Notes: generated by a model from the sequence alone, not told the origin. DNA of 64,000 nt from Gangjinia marincola (GCF_039523415.1 NZ_BAAAFG010000015.1:186001-250000); one strand, 5' to 3'. Positions 8,732 through 17,046 are shown, numbered from the stretch's first letter. Numbers and translations are program-made.

Positions 8732-10029
8732 GTCTTTCAAAAAGAGATCAAAAGCACTTGTGGCATCCACTTACTCAACACAAAACTTCTGGAGAGATGC
8801 TCGCTATGGTAAAGGGAAAAGGTGCTTACCTGTGGGATGAGAAGGGAAATAAATATATTGATGCTATATCCTCATGGTACACCACGGTGTATGGTCATTG
8901 CAATGAGGACATCACTCGCAGCGTTGCTGAACAAATGCAAAGCTTAGATCAAGTAGTATTTAGCGGCTTTACACATGCACCTGCAGTTGAATTGTCTGAA
9001 GCTCTAATCGGAATTTTACCTTATAATCAAGAGAAATTGTTTTTTTCAGATAATGGATCAACATCTGTAGAGATTGCTATTAAAATGGCGTTACAATACC
9101 ACTTTAATCAAGGTAAAAAACGAACTGTTTTGGTAGCCTTTGAAGAAGGATTTCATGGAGATACGTTTGGCGCGATGTCGGTTTCAGATCTTTCGATATA
9201 TAACGGACCTTTTGAAGAATTTTTTCTTGAAGTAAAACGAATTTCGGTTCCCACAGGAGAGAATAATCAGGCAGTACTTCAACAATTAGAAAACCTCATA
9301 AAAAGCGAAGCCATTGCAGGTTTTATTTATGAACCTTTAGTGCAAGGAGCGGCGGCCATGAAAATGCACGATGCTGATGGACTATGTCAACTGATTCGCC
9401 TCTGTCAAGAACACGATGTTATCACTATAGCAGATGAAGTGATGACCGGATTTGGTAAAACCGGTACTCATTTTGCTTCAGACCACATGTTGAACAAACC
9501 AGATATTATGTGCTTGAGCAAAGCGCTTACTGCTGGTTTACTGCCCATGGCGATCACCAGCTGTGCTCAAAAGATTTATGATGCCTTTTACGATGATGAA
9601 CTAAGGAAAGGTTTTTTTCATGGTCATACCTATACGGCGAATCCATTAGCTTGTCGTGCAGCACTGGCCGGGATAAAATTATTAACTTCAGATCCTATCA
9701 AAACAGGAATTAAACATATCATAGCTTCTCACCAAGAATTTGATCAGGAAATCAGGCAGCACCCTATGGTAAAACAAACCCGCCACTGCGGAGTTATTTA
9801 TGCCATCGATCTCAATATTAACATGTCCCGATATGGGGACTTAAGAAATCAGTTATTTCAATTTTTTATGGACCGGGGAATTTTTCTGCGTCCGTTAGGA
9901 AATACGATTTATATATTGCCTCCTTATATAATTTCTAATGATCAACTTACCATTATTTATCAGGCGATTAAGGAGTGTTTAAATCATCCTATATTGAATC
10001 AGCGAGATCAACCTCACTCTCTTCTGTAG
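8728..10029 (+). CDS. bioA: Adenosylmethionine--8-amino-7-oxononanoate transaminase
   Basis: PLP-dependent class III aminotransferase that converts KAPA to DAPA, usually with S-adenosylmethionine as amino donor (433 residues). It starts MSLSKRDQKHLWHPLTQHK, the BioA hallmark, with ISSWYTTVYGH, SDNGSTSVEIAIKMA, IADEVMTGFGKTG and the PLP lysine in CLSKALTAGLLPM. It is the third gene of the coupled bioF-bioD-bioA unit. Its last 41 nt overlap the end of a gene on the opposite strand (9989-10414). Identity is secure. Confidence 0.97.
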   Translation: MSLSKRDQKHLWHPLTQHKTSGEMLAMVKGKGAYLWDEKGNKYIDAISSWYTTVYGHCNEDITRSVAEQMQSLDQVVFSGFTHAPAVELSEALIGILPYNQEKLFFSDNGSTSVEIAIKMALQYHFNQGKKRTVLVAFEEGFHGDTFGAMSVSDLSIYNGPFEEFFLEVKRISVPTGENNQAVLQQLENLIKSEAIAGFIYEPLVQGAAAMKMHDADGLCQLIRLCQEHDVITIADEVMTGFGKTGTHFASDHMLNKPDIMCLSKALTAGLLPMAITSCAQKIYDAFYDDELRKGFFHGHTYTANPLACRAALAGIKLLTSDPIKTGIKHIIASHQEFDQEIRQHPMVKQTRHCGVIYAIDLNINMSRYGDLRNQLFQFFMDRGIFLRPLGNTIYILPPYIISNDQLTIIYQAIKECLNHPILNQRDQPHSLL

Positions 10030-10414
10030 AGATCTTTAGCGTAGTATATTCCCACACTTCTCCTTTTTTAATGGCATCTATCTGCATCTGACCTTCTGCT
10101 TTAGGACCCGAAATAGGACACGTAATCTTTGCAGTATTGACACCATTCTTGCTTATATAGCTAAAATTACCTCCCACTCCATTGATTTCAATTGGTGCGC
10201 CAAATAGCTCTAAGGCTATTTCATCCTGATTGACTTTTTCTAAGGCTTGTTGTACAACTTCACTGTCACTCATCATATTCATTGCTCCAAAAATCAGTGA
10301 CCCAAAAAGGACTATGCCCGCAATGATAACCGTAAGGCATCCCCCTACAGGCACCACCCAGGGCCAGTTTCTTGACCACCAACTTTTTGGCGGAGTAATT
10401 AAATCATTATTCAT
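9989..10414 (-). CDS. Coa1-like membrane-anchored protein
   Basis: A 141-residue protein with a short cytoplasmic N-terminus (MNNDLITPPKSWWSRNWPW), one strong membrane helix (about residues 18-45) and an extracytoplasmic domain containing a conserved-looking block (NGVGGNFSYISKNG ... ISGPKAEGQ). This layout matches bacterial proteins assigned to the cytochrome c oxidase assembly factor Coa1 family. No cytochrome oxidase genes are nearby, so the assembly role is only a family label. The gene is convergent with bioA and its 3' end overlaps that gene by 41 nt. Confidence 0.7.
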   Translation of the reverse strand: MNNDLITPPKSWWSRNWPWVVPVGGCLTVIIAGIVLFGSLIFGAMNMMSDSEVVQQALEKVNQDEIALELFGAPIEINGVGGNFSYISKNGVNTAKITCPISGPKAEGQMQIDAIKKGEVWEYTTLKISTEESEVDLADSI

Positions 10415-10613
10415 ACGTGGCCGTTTAATTGATAAACAAGTTTATATTAAATAAAATCCAAAAACAAACTTACTTGATTGTACATTTTCCTTTTTTACTT
10501 TGAAACAAATTTTCTCCGTAGCTATGGTTATGAAAAAAATTAGAACATTTTAAAAAGGTAAAGTTGCTACGCAATTTAGATGGTTTTTGTCATCTATTTG
10601 ATATGAGAACATT

Positions 10614-10621
10614 TATTTTTG
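10614..10621 (+). promoter_or_regulatory. -7 box for the ketosynthase gene
   Basis: TATTTTTG fits TAnnTTTG. It covers a possible TTG start at 10619, which argues that translation begins further downstream, at the GTG at 10637. A TTTTTG string lies 24 nt upstream of the box, longer than the usual spacing. Confidence 0.45.
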
Positions 10622-10636
10622 TTCAAAATCATACGT

Positions 10637-11791
10637 GTGCTTAAGGAACCTATTGCTATTACAGGATTTTCATCACTTTCCAATCTGGGGTCTCAACCTC
10701 AAGAAATATGGGAAAACTATCAGCAGGAAAAAATCTTTTTTTCTTCTTTAGAAGGCGATTTTGTAGGTTCGCTTAACGCGGAAGCTCATCAACAGGTACA
10801 AGCTTTACGCTATGAAAATAAACACTACGAAAAATTAGATAAAACTGTTTTGATGGCAGTTTTATCCGGAAGAAGAGCCACACAACAAGCCGGATGGAAT
10901 ACCAGAGATAATTTTGGAATTAACCTAGGGTCCTCACGGGGAGCAACAGCACTTTTTGAAGCCTATCATAAGACGTTCATATTAACAGGAGCGACACCAA
11001 CCCAAAGCTCCCCACAGACAACACTGGGAAACATTGCTACCTGGGTAGCACAGGACTTAAAGGCTAGAGGACCGGTTATTTCTCACAGTATCACCTGCTC
11101 TACCGCCCTGCATGCAATTCTCAATGGTATCGCCTGGATAACATCAGGAATGACAAATAAGTTTTTAGTTGGCGGGAGTGAAGCCCCTCTAACGCCGTTC
11201 ACTCTGGCACAAATGAAGGCAATGAAGTTATATGCTAATCACCATCATCACAGCTATCCCTGTCGAAGCCTAGACTTCACTAAAAAGCAAAATACCATGG
11301 TGTTGGGTGAAGGTGGAGGCAGTATTTGTTTAGAACGAGAAACAAATCAAGCTCAACTTGCCAAAATTATTGGAATAGGTTATGCGGTCGACTCCTTGGA
11401 ACACGCTGTGTCCATTTCGGCAGAGGCAGACTGTTTTCAGGCTTCGATGAAAATGGCGATGGAAGGCTTGGATAAGAACAGTGTCGATGCAATTGTGATG
11501 CATGCGCCAGGCACGATGAAAGGAGACCTTTCAGAAACAAAAGCTATACAACAGGTATTTGGAGATCAGATTCCCTTATGTACTTCTACCAAGTGGAAAA
11601 CAGGACATACATTTGGCGCATCTGGAGTATTGAGCATAGAGCTGGCATTGTTTATGATGGAACATCAAGAGTTTATTCCGGTGCCTTTTCAAGGAGAATC
11701 ACCTTATCCCGTAACCCTTTACCGTATTATGGTAAATGCTGTAGGCTTTGGTGGAAACGCTGTTAGTATTTTGTTGGAGCGATCTGCTTAG
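10637..11791 (+). CDS. FabF-like beta-ketoacyl synthase in the biotin cluster
   Basis: Thiolase-fold condensing enzyme of the FabB/FabF type (about 384 residues from the GTG start). The Cys-His-His triad is complete: Cys154 in SITCSTALHA, His289 in VMHAPGT and His324 in KTGHTFGASG. Its place between bioFDA and bioB suggests it makes or elongates the pimeloyl precursor of biotin rather than bulk fatty acids. That role is inferred from context only. No bioC, bioH or bioW is present in the window. The start is uncertain because there is no ATG; GTG 10637 gives MLKEPIAITGF, a normal ketosynthase start, and sits 15 nt after a -7 box. Confidence 0.88.
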   Translation: MLKEPIAITGFSSLSNLGSQPQEIWENYQQEKIFFSSLEGDFVGSLNAEAHQQVQALRYENKHYEKLDKTVLMAVLSGRRATQQAGWNTRDNFGINLGSSRGATALFEAYHKTFILTGATPTQSSPQTTLGNIATWVAQDLKARGPVISHSITCSTALHAILNGIAWITSGMTNKFLVGGSEAPLTPFTLAQMKAMKLYANHHHHSYPCRSLDFTKKQNTMVLGEGGGSICLERETNQAQLAKIIGIGYAVDSLEHAVSISAEADCFQASMKMAMEGLDKNSVDAIVMHAPGTMKGDLSETKAIQQVFGDQIPLCTSTKWKTGHTFGASGVLSIELALFMMEHQEFIPVPFQGESPYPVTLYRIMVNAVGFGGNAVSILLERSA

Positions 11792-11840
11792 CTCTTGTTA
11801 TTTTACTTATTTTTGATCGTAGATGAATCTGGCTTAAGGA

Positions 11841-11857
11841 CCCCGCATTTTGCGGGG
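11841..11857. repeat. GC-rich hairpin after the ketosynthase gene
   Basis: CCCCGCA-TTT-TGCGGGG is a perfect 7-bp stem, 50 nt after the ketosynthase stop. There is no T-run, so it is not a standard terminator. It lies next to the inverted repeats at 11866. Confidence 0.7.
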
Positions 11858-11865
11858 CAAGTTTA

Positions 11866-11934
11866 CACGGCATCCCCCCAACTTGATTGGGGGATATAGC
11901 GTAAAGCCTGACCCCAATCAAGTTGGGGAAAGCC
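11866..11934. repeat. Dispersed palindromic repeat, copy R1 (partial), before bioB
   Basis: The core CGGCATCC-[hairpin]-GGATATAGCG is shared with the copies at 48741 and 63207. The hairpin CCCCAACTTGATTGGGG (11876-11892) has an exact reverse complement, CCCCAATCAAGTTGGGG, at 11912-11928. The RNA can therefore form either two small hairpins or one 17-bp stem. It ends 15 nt before bioB. Confidence 0.75.
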
Positions 11935-11948
11935 CACAATAATGCAGC

Positions 11949-13031
11949 ATGCAACATACTCGACATAACTGGACCAAAGAAGAAATTTTAGAGATATACC
12001 ACACCCCAATGATGGATTTACTCTATCGCGCTGCAACAGTGCATCGGGAGGCGCACGATCCTAATACCGTTCAAGTCTCTACGTTGCTCTCCATCAAAAC
12101 AGGGGGTTGTCCCGAAGATTGCGGATACTGCCCACAGGCAGCGCGTTATCATACTGATATTGAAGGAAATGATCTCATGAGCGTCAATCAAGTCAAAGCG
12201 CAGGCTTTACGTGCAAAAGCAAGCGGAAGTTCACGGGTATGTATGGGTGCTGCCTGGAGGAATGTGAAAGATGGTGAAGAGTTTGATCAGGTGCTTGAAA
12301 TGGTGCGTACGATTAATAAATTAGACATGGAGGTCTGTTGTACGCTGGGAATGATTACAGAGAATCAGGCGCAACGTTTGGCAGAAGCCGGACTTTACGC
12401 CTACAACCATAATTTAGATACGAGTGAAGATTACTATAAAGATGTGATTTCTACGAGGGCGTTTCAGGATCGACTGGATACGATTGATAACGTGCGTAAA
12501 ACGAATGTAACCGTGTGTAGTGGCGGAATCATTGGTATGGGTGAAAAAGTAGAAGATCGCGCAGGGATGCTGGTCGCATTATCTACTTTAGACCCACAAC
12601 CTGAATCTGTACCGATCAATGCCTTAGTGGCTGTTGAGGGAACGCCCATGGAGGAAATTGAACCCATTTCTATTTGGGAAATGATACGCATGGTTGCTAC
12701 TACCCGAATTGTAATGCCTCAAACTCAGGTAAGATTAAGTGCAGGGCGTACTCAAATGACCAGAGAGGGTCAAGCGATGTGCTTTTTTGCAGGTGCGAAC
12801 TCTATTTTTGCCGGGGATAAGCTGTTGACCACCCCAAACCCTGATGTTAATGAGGATATGGAAATGTTCAAACTTTTAGGACTCAATCCACAAAAACCAT
12901 TCGTCAAAAAAGCTCAGCCAAAAACAGTAGAGGCATCAGATTCTGTGCATGAGTCAAAAGGAGAAAAACCCCGTTGGACCAGACCAGATCATACCATTGA
13001 GCGGAATGAACTGGCGAGAGTGAAGAAGTAA
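11949..13031 (+). CDS. bioB: Biotin synthase
   Basis: Radical SAM enzyme that inserts sulfur into dethiobiotin, the last step of biotin synthesis (360 residues). The 4Fe-4S cluster cysteines are Cys54, Cys58 and Cys61 in GGCPEDCGYCPQ. Other signatures are AAWRNVKDG, VCCTLGMI, AYNHNLDTS and SAGRTQM. The C-terminal tail (after about residue 325) is charged and variable. The 157-nt gap to the ketosynthase gene is filled with hairpin repeats. Co-transcription with the ketosynthase is likely but not proven. Confidence 0.98.
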   Translation: MQHTRHNWTKEEILEIYHTPMMDLLYRAATVHREAHDPNTVQVSTLLSIKTGGCPEDCGYCPQAARYHTDIEGNDLMSVNQVKAQALRAKASGSSRVCMGAAWRNVKDGEEFDQVLEMVRTINKLDMEVCCTLGMITENQAQRLAEAGLYAYNHNLDTSEDYYKDVISTRAFQDRLDTIDNVRKTNVTVCSGGIIGMGEKVEDRAGMLVALSTLDPQPESVPINALVAVEGTPMEEIEPISIWEMIRMVATTRIVMPQTQVRLSAGRTQMTREGQAMCFFAGANSIFAGDKLLTTPNPDVNEDMEMFKLLGLNPQKPFVKKAQPKTVEASDSVHESKGEKPRWTRPDHTIERNELARVKK

Positions 13032-13042
13032 AAGCCTCCACC

Positions 13043-13183
13043 ACTTCGACATAGCTCAGTGCAGGCTTCCAAATGAGGGGAGTTTTTACATCCTACCGTA
13101 AAGCAGTCTTGATTCTAACAGTTCCCAACTCGTTGGGAACGGTCTTGATTCTTAATTCTAGAAGCGCACCGGTCTTGATTCCC
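13043..13183. repeat. Repeats between bioB and recX
   Basis: Contains ACTTCGACATAGCTCAGT (13043-13060), the reverse complement of the repeat inside bioF with three differences. Three copies of GTCTTGATTC follow, near 13107, 13142 and 13173. Between the first two lies the hairpin GTTCCCAAC-TC-GTTGGGAAC. No gene is seen in this 156-nt gap. Confidence 0.65.
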
Positions 13184-13187
13184 GTCT

Positions 13188-13667
13188 CTATTCAACCAAT
13201 TCATTAATCTTTTCATACACCAGATGAGATTCCCACCCACGATACAGCAAATAGTCGGCAAGTTTCTTTTTCTTTTTATACAGATTTTTTTCTTTGATAG
13301 TAGAGAGTTTTTTTTCGGCTAACCAGTGAAGCTTTTCATGGTAGACTGGTTCGCTTATTTCTGTAAGGGCAGCTTTAATGTTGTAGGAAGAGATTTCTCT
13401 AAACTTCAATTCGCATACGATCCTGTTTTTACCCCAGTGTTTAATATTGAATTTTCCACGGGCAAATGATCGTGCAAAGCGTTCTTCGTTCAAATAGTTT
13501 CCCTCGATGAGCTTACCTAGAATTTGATCTTGCGCTTGTGGAATCAATCCATAATCGCGCATTTTTTGTTTCACCTCTTTATGACAGCGATCCTGATAGG
13601 CACAATATTGCATGAGCCTTTGAGTGGCCTCTGCAACAGTGAGGGAACGATTAAAATTAGTTGACAT
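13188..13667 (-). CDS. recX: Regulatory protein RecX
   Basis: Small helical protein that modulates RecA filaments (about 159 residues). It has tandem three-helix repeats with the usual signatures: CAYQDRCHKEVKQKM, YLNEERFARSFARGKF and WGKNRIVCELK. The chosen start (ATG at 13667, MSTNFNRSLTVAEATQRL) is the first after the terminator of the upstream rng gene; an earlier in-frame ATG would place that terminator inside the coding region. recA is not in the window. Whether it is transcribed with rng is doubtful because of the terminator between them. Confidence 0.9.
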   Translation of the reverse strand: MSTNFNRSLTVAEATQRLMQYCAYQDRCHKEVKQKMRDYGLIPQAQDQILGKLIEGNYLNEERFARSFARGKFNIKHWGKNRIVCELKFREISSYNIKAALTEISEPVYHEKLHWLAEKKLSTIKEKNLYKKKKKLADYLLYRGWESHLVYEKINELVE

Positions 13668-13707
13668 TAAGGCTAAAATACCGCTTAATCTCCAAATGTT
13701 CAACCAC

Positions 13708-13740
13708 AAAAAAACCCCCATTTTTAACAAATGAGGGTTT
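13708..13740 (-). terminator. Terminator after rng
   Basis: On the minus strand a 12-bp stem (AAACCCTCATTT / AAATGGGGGTTT, with mismatch or wobble) is followed by a T-run. It sits 8 nt after the rng stop codon. Confidence 0.8.
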
Positions 13741-13747
13741 GGTTGAT

Positions 13748-15286
13748 TTAGACAATGACGTTGCCGTCTTTATCATGAAAATGGTACTCAAGATACGTGT
13801 AAGCATCTCTGGGTTGGACTTTAACCCACTTTTTGTGTTCTAAAAACCATTTTGACCGGGGCGATGGCATGCCTTTAGTCAAAAATGCGGCGATAAAAGG
13901 ATGTGCACTTAGCATAATCTTATTATCTCCTTTTTTAATTAGTTTTTGAAGATCAGATTTGATCTTATCAATAATAATAATTGGAGCTTCTACTTCTCCA
14001 TTTTGATTAGGATCTTCTTCTCTCGTCTTGATGGATCGCTCAGGTCGTACGCGCTGGCGCGTAATTTGAATCAAACCAAACTTACTGGGCGGTAGAATCT
14101 TATGCTTTGCAGGATCATCGCTCATTTCTTTGCGTAAATGATCAAACAGGGCGCGTCTGTTTTCAGACCTTCCCATGTCGATAAAATCGACTACAATAAT
14201 TCCACCCATATCCCGCAATCTAAGCTGGCGCGCAATTTCTGTTGCACTGATCATATTGACCTCCAGTGCAGTATCTTCTTGCGTTTTAGCTTTGTTACTA
14301 CGGTTACCGCTATTCACATCAATGACATGCATAGCTTCGGTATGCTCAATAACTAGATAAGCTCCCTTGCTCATCGATACCGTACGGCCAAATGTACTTT
14401 TAATCTGGCGCTCAATGCCATATTTTTCAAAAATGGGCATCTTAGCATCATGCAATTTTACAATAGACTCCTTAGCTGGAGCAATTTCACTCACATAGTC
14501 TTTAATCTGCGAATGAAGCGTCTCATCATCTACAATTACAGATGAAAAGCTATCATTAAAAATGTCCCGTAACATAGAGGACGCTTTATTCAATTCGCTC
14601 AATACTCGGGTAGGATGTGGGGCTTTATACAGCTTTTTACACATCGTTTCCCACCGTTGAATGAGGTTTTGAATATCCTGATCCAGATCAGCTACACTTT
14701 TACCATCGGCTACGGTTCTAATGATTACACCAAAGCCTTTAGGTCTAATACTTTTTACTAGTCGTTTTAATCGCTCCTTTTCTTCTTTACTATCAATTTT
14801 TTGAGAAACTGATATACGATCAGAAAATGGAACCAACACTACATAGCGTCCCGCAAATGAAAGCTCACTGCTTAAGCGAGGACCTTTTGTTGAAATAGGT
14901 TCTTTTACAATTTGAACCAATGTAGATTGATTGGATTTAAGGACGTTAGCGATACTTCCATTTTTATCTATATCTTTTTCAAATGGAAAATCCTTTAATG
15001 AATAGTCTCTTAATTTACCTGTGCTTACACGTTTTACGAATTTTAATAAGGTAGAAATCTGGGGTCCTAAATCATGGTAATGTAAGAAGCCATCTTTTTC
15101 ATAACCTACATTAACAAAGGATGCATTAAGTCCCGGTAGTACTTTGCGAATTTTAGCTAAGTAAATATCGCCTACTACAAATTTATTGTCGTTTTCTTCC
15201 TTATGTAATTCTATGAGTTTTCCATCTTTTAATAAAGCAAAATCAACAGCAGTCGAACTAGATCGAATAATTAATTCCTTGTTCAC
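13748..15286 (-). CDS. rng: Ribonuclease E/G family protein (RNase G)
   Basis: Endoribonuclease of the RNase E/G family (512 residues) that cuts single-stranded A/U-rich RNA in rRNA maturation and mRNA decay. An N-terminal S1-like domain (GDIYLAKIRKVLPGLNASFVNVG) is followed by the catalytic core with metal-binding aspartates in HVIDVNSGN and GGIIVVDFIDMG. The length fits RNase G; there is no long C-terminal scaffold as in RNase E. The 5' leader carries a perfect 20-bp palindrome just before the start codon, a possible site for autoregulation. It lies downstream of HU and the mS38-like gene on the same strand, but a terminator separates them. Confidence 0.95.
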   Translation of the reverse strand: MNKELIIRSSSTAVDFALLKDGKLIELHKEENDNKFVVGDIYLAKIRKVLPGLNASFVNVGYEKDGFLHYHDLGPQISTLLKFVKRVSTGKLRDYSLKDFPFEKDIDKNGSIANVLKSNQSTLVQIVKEPISTKGPRLSSELSFAGRYVVLVPFSDRISVSQKIDSKEEKERLKRLVKSIRPKGFGVIIRTVADGKSVADLDQDIQNLIQRWETMCKKLYKAPHPTRVLSELNKASSMLRDIFNDSFSSVIVDDETLHSQIKDYVSEIAPAKESIVKLHDAKMPIFEKYGIERQIKSTFGRTVSMSKGAYLVIEHTEAMHVIDVNSGNRSNKAKTQEDTALEVNMISATEIARQLRLRDMGGIIVVDFIDMGRSENRRALFDHLRKEMSDDPAKHKILPPSKFGLIQITRQRVRPERSIKTREEDPNQNGEVEAPIIIIDKIKSDLQKLIKKGDNKIMLSAHPFIAAFLTKGMPSPRSKWFLEHKKWVKVQPRDAYTYLEYHFHDKDGNVIV

Positions 15287-15301
15287 ACTTCATGGATTTA
15301 C

Positions 15302-15321
15302 TCCTGATGATATCATCAGGA
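15302..15321 (-). promoter_or_regulatory. Perfect palindrome in the rng leader
   Basis: TCCTGATGATATCATCAGGA is a perfect 20-bp palindrome, 15 nt upstream of the rng start codon. As RNA it could form a hairpin near the ribosome entry site; as DNA it could be an operator. Confidence 0.55.
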
Positions 15322-15413
15322 TGGATTAAACAAAATTTCACAGGGTTTGCCTGTCAAAAAATTCCTTCATTTTTGAAAGAATTCTTATCTTTTCAATGAA
15401 CGTTTTTAAACTA

Positions 15414-15438
15414 AAAAAGTAGTATTACACTACTTTTT
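15414..15438 (-). terminator. Terminator after the mS38-like gene
   Basis: A perfect 10-bp stem (AAAAAGTAGT / ACTACTTTTT) with a 5-nt loop, overlapping the stop codon of the small gene. T-rich on both sides, so it may work in either direction. Confidence 0.8.
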
Positions 15439-15522
15439 CTTTTTGTGACGGTTAGCTCTCCGGCGTTTCTTACGCTTATGGGTAGCTACCTTATGTCTTT
15501 TTCTTTTTTTACCGCTAGGCAT
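15430..15522 (-). CDS. mS38-like (AURKAIP1/COX24 domain) basic mini-protein
   Basis: A 30-residue, extremely basic protein reading MPSGKKRKRHKVATHKRKKR and ending RANRHKKKK. Almost every residue is Lys, Arg or His. This matches the small Bacteroidota proteins annotated with the AURKAIP1/COX24 domain, the domain of the mitochondrial small-subunit protein mS38, so it is probably a ribosomal or rRNA-binding protein. It lies 47 nt after the HU gene on the same strand and ends in a strong terminator. It is easily missed in annotation because of its size. The coding call is strong; the ribosome role is inferred from the family. Confidence 0.85.
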   Translation of the reverse strand: MPSGKKRKRHKVATHKRKKRRRANRHKKKK

Positions 15523-15569
15523 ATAATAAGGTTTAAATTAATAATTTGTTTGTGCTTATCAAAGCAGTA

Positions 15570-15860
15570 CTATTTTATATCTACTTTAGTCTTTACTCCT
15601 TCGATAAACACTTTAGCAGGTTTAAAGGCGGGAATATTGTGGGCAGGTATTTTTATTGTCGTATTCTTAGAGATGTTACGGCCTGTTTTTTCAGCACGCT
15701 TCTTGATGATAAAGCTTCCAAAACCTCTTAGGTAAACGTTATCACCGCCTTCTAATGAATTTTTAACTTCATCCATGAAAGATTCAACCGTCGCTTGTAC
15801 ATCATTCTTCTCTAATCCAAGCTTTTCTGAAATCTTAGCTACTAAATCTGCTTTCGTCAT
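15570..15860 (-). CDS. HU/IHF-family DNA-binding protein
   Basis: Nucleoid protein of the HU/IHF family (96 residues) that bends DNA as a dimer. The N-terminal helical dimerisation part (MTKADLVAKISEKLGLEKND) is followed by GDNVYLRGFGSFIIKKRAEKTGRN, the beta-arm with its Pro tip (IPAHNIPAFKPAK) and the final helix. Length is normal. It is followed by the mS38-like gene and has a -7 box at 15902. Confidence 0.95.
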   Translation of the reverse strand: MTKADLVAKISEKLGLEKNDVQATVESFMDEVKNSLEGGDNVYLRGFGSFIIKKRAEKTGRNISKNTTIKIPAHNIPAFKPAKVFIEGVKTKVDIK

Positions 15861-15901
15861 TTTCTATCTTTTTATTACGTATTTTATAAATTTTGAGCGG
15901 G

Positions 15902-15909
15902 CAAATATA
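15902..15909 (-). promoter_or_regulatory. -7 box of the HU gene
   Basis: TATATTTG on the minus strand, 41 nt before the HU start codon. A -33 element is not clear. Confidence 0.5.
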
Positions 15910-15984
15910 AGAATTTATTCCCCAATAACTAAGCCCAACTCTTTAAATATTAACGCGATAAAGTTTTAATATTGCCTAAAGCCT

Positions 15985-17046
15985 ATGAAGAATAAAAATT
16001 TTACTAAAACATTGATTAAATGGTATTTAGCCAACAAGAGAGATTTACCCTGGCGTAATACTAACGACCCGTATCGTATTTGGCTTAGTGAAATTATGTT
16101 ACAGCAAACAAGAATTGCACAGGGGCTTCCTTATTATTTAACCTTTACCAGGGAATATCCTACCATTTTTGATCTTGCTAATGCTCCACAAGATGACGTA
16201 CTTAAATTGTGGCAGGGATTGGGATATTATTCCAGAGCCAGAAACCTTCATAGCACCGCAAAAAAAGTAGCGTTTGAAATGAATGGTGTCTTTCCAAACG
16301 ACTACCAGGGATTGCTTAAACTAAAAGGGATAGGAGATTACACCGCAAGCGCCATCGCATCGATCTGTTATGATGAGCCTGTAGCAGTGGTTGATGGTAA
16401 TGTTTACCGTGTATTGGCACGATATTTTGGGATAGTTCTACCTATTAACAGTGGCGAAGGAATTAAAGCATTTAAATCGCTGGCGATGGAATTGATTGAT
16501 CCTAAACAGCCGGGAACCTATAATCAGGCCATTATGGAGTTTGGTGCGATGCATTGTAGCCCTAAGCTTCCGCTGTGTCATGAGTGTACATTAAGAACGA
16601 GTTGTTTCGCTTACGCGGAAAATAAAGTAGGAGAGCTCCCGGTGAAACTAAAAAAACAAAAAATAACGATAAGACATTTTAATTACTTAGTGTTTCTTTC
16701 CGAAGAGAATAGAACCTTACTACAGCAACGCACTTCTAAGGGAATATGGCAGGGATTGTACGAGTTTCCTTTAATTGAAACAGAACAAGAAGTTTTTACC
16801 GAAGATTTGATCCTGACAGAAGATTTTCAAAAACATACCCATCATCTTGATCCTGAAATTAGACTGTATAACAATAAACCCATTAAACATATATTATCAC
16901 ACCAACATATTTACGCAAAGTTTTGGATATTGAGCACAAAAAGGCTCATCAAATCAAGCATACATATAAACAGTTTGACAGAATATCCTGTGCCCGTTCT
17001 TCTTGAAAAATTTATTAATGTATTTTTGCAGAGTGATTACGACTAA
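15985..17046 (+). CDS. mutY: A/G-specific adenine glycosylase
   Basis: Base-excision repair enzyme that removes adenine mispaired with 8-oxoguanine (353 residues). Catalytic Glu36 lies in LSEIMLQQT and Asp137 in VVDGNVYRVL. The helix-hairpin-helix is LKGIGDYTASAIAS. The 4Fe-4S cluster is Cys191, Cys198, Cys201 and Cys207 (C-x6-C-x2-C-x5-C). The C-terminal MutT-like domain (about residues 230-350) recognises 8-oxoG. Divergent from the HU gene. Confidence 0.97.
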   Translation: MKNKNFTKTLIKWYLANKRDLPWRNTNDPYRIWLSEIMLQQTRIAQGLPYYLTFTREYPTIFDLANAPQDDVLKLWQGLGYYSRARNLHSTAKKVAFEMNGVFPNDYQGLLKLKGIGDYTASAIASICYDEPVAVVDGNVYRVLARYFGIVLPINSGEGIKAFKSLAMELIDPKQPGTYNQAIMEFGAMHCSPKLPLCHECTLRTSCFAYAENKVGELPVKLKKQKITIRHFNYLVFLSEENRTLLQQRTSKGIWQGLYEFPLIETEQEVFTEDLILTEDFQKHTHHLDPEIRLYNNKPIKHILSHQHIYAKFWILSTKRLIKSSIHINSLTEYPVPVLLEKFINVFLQSDYD

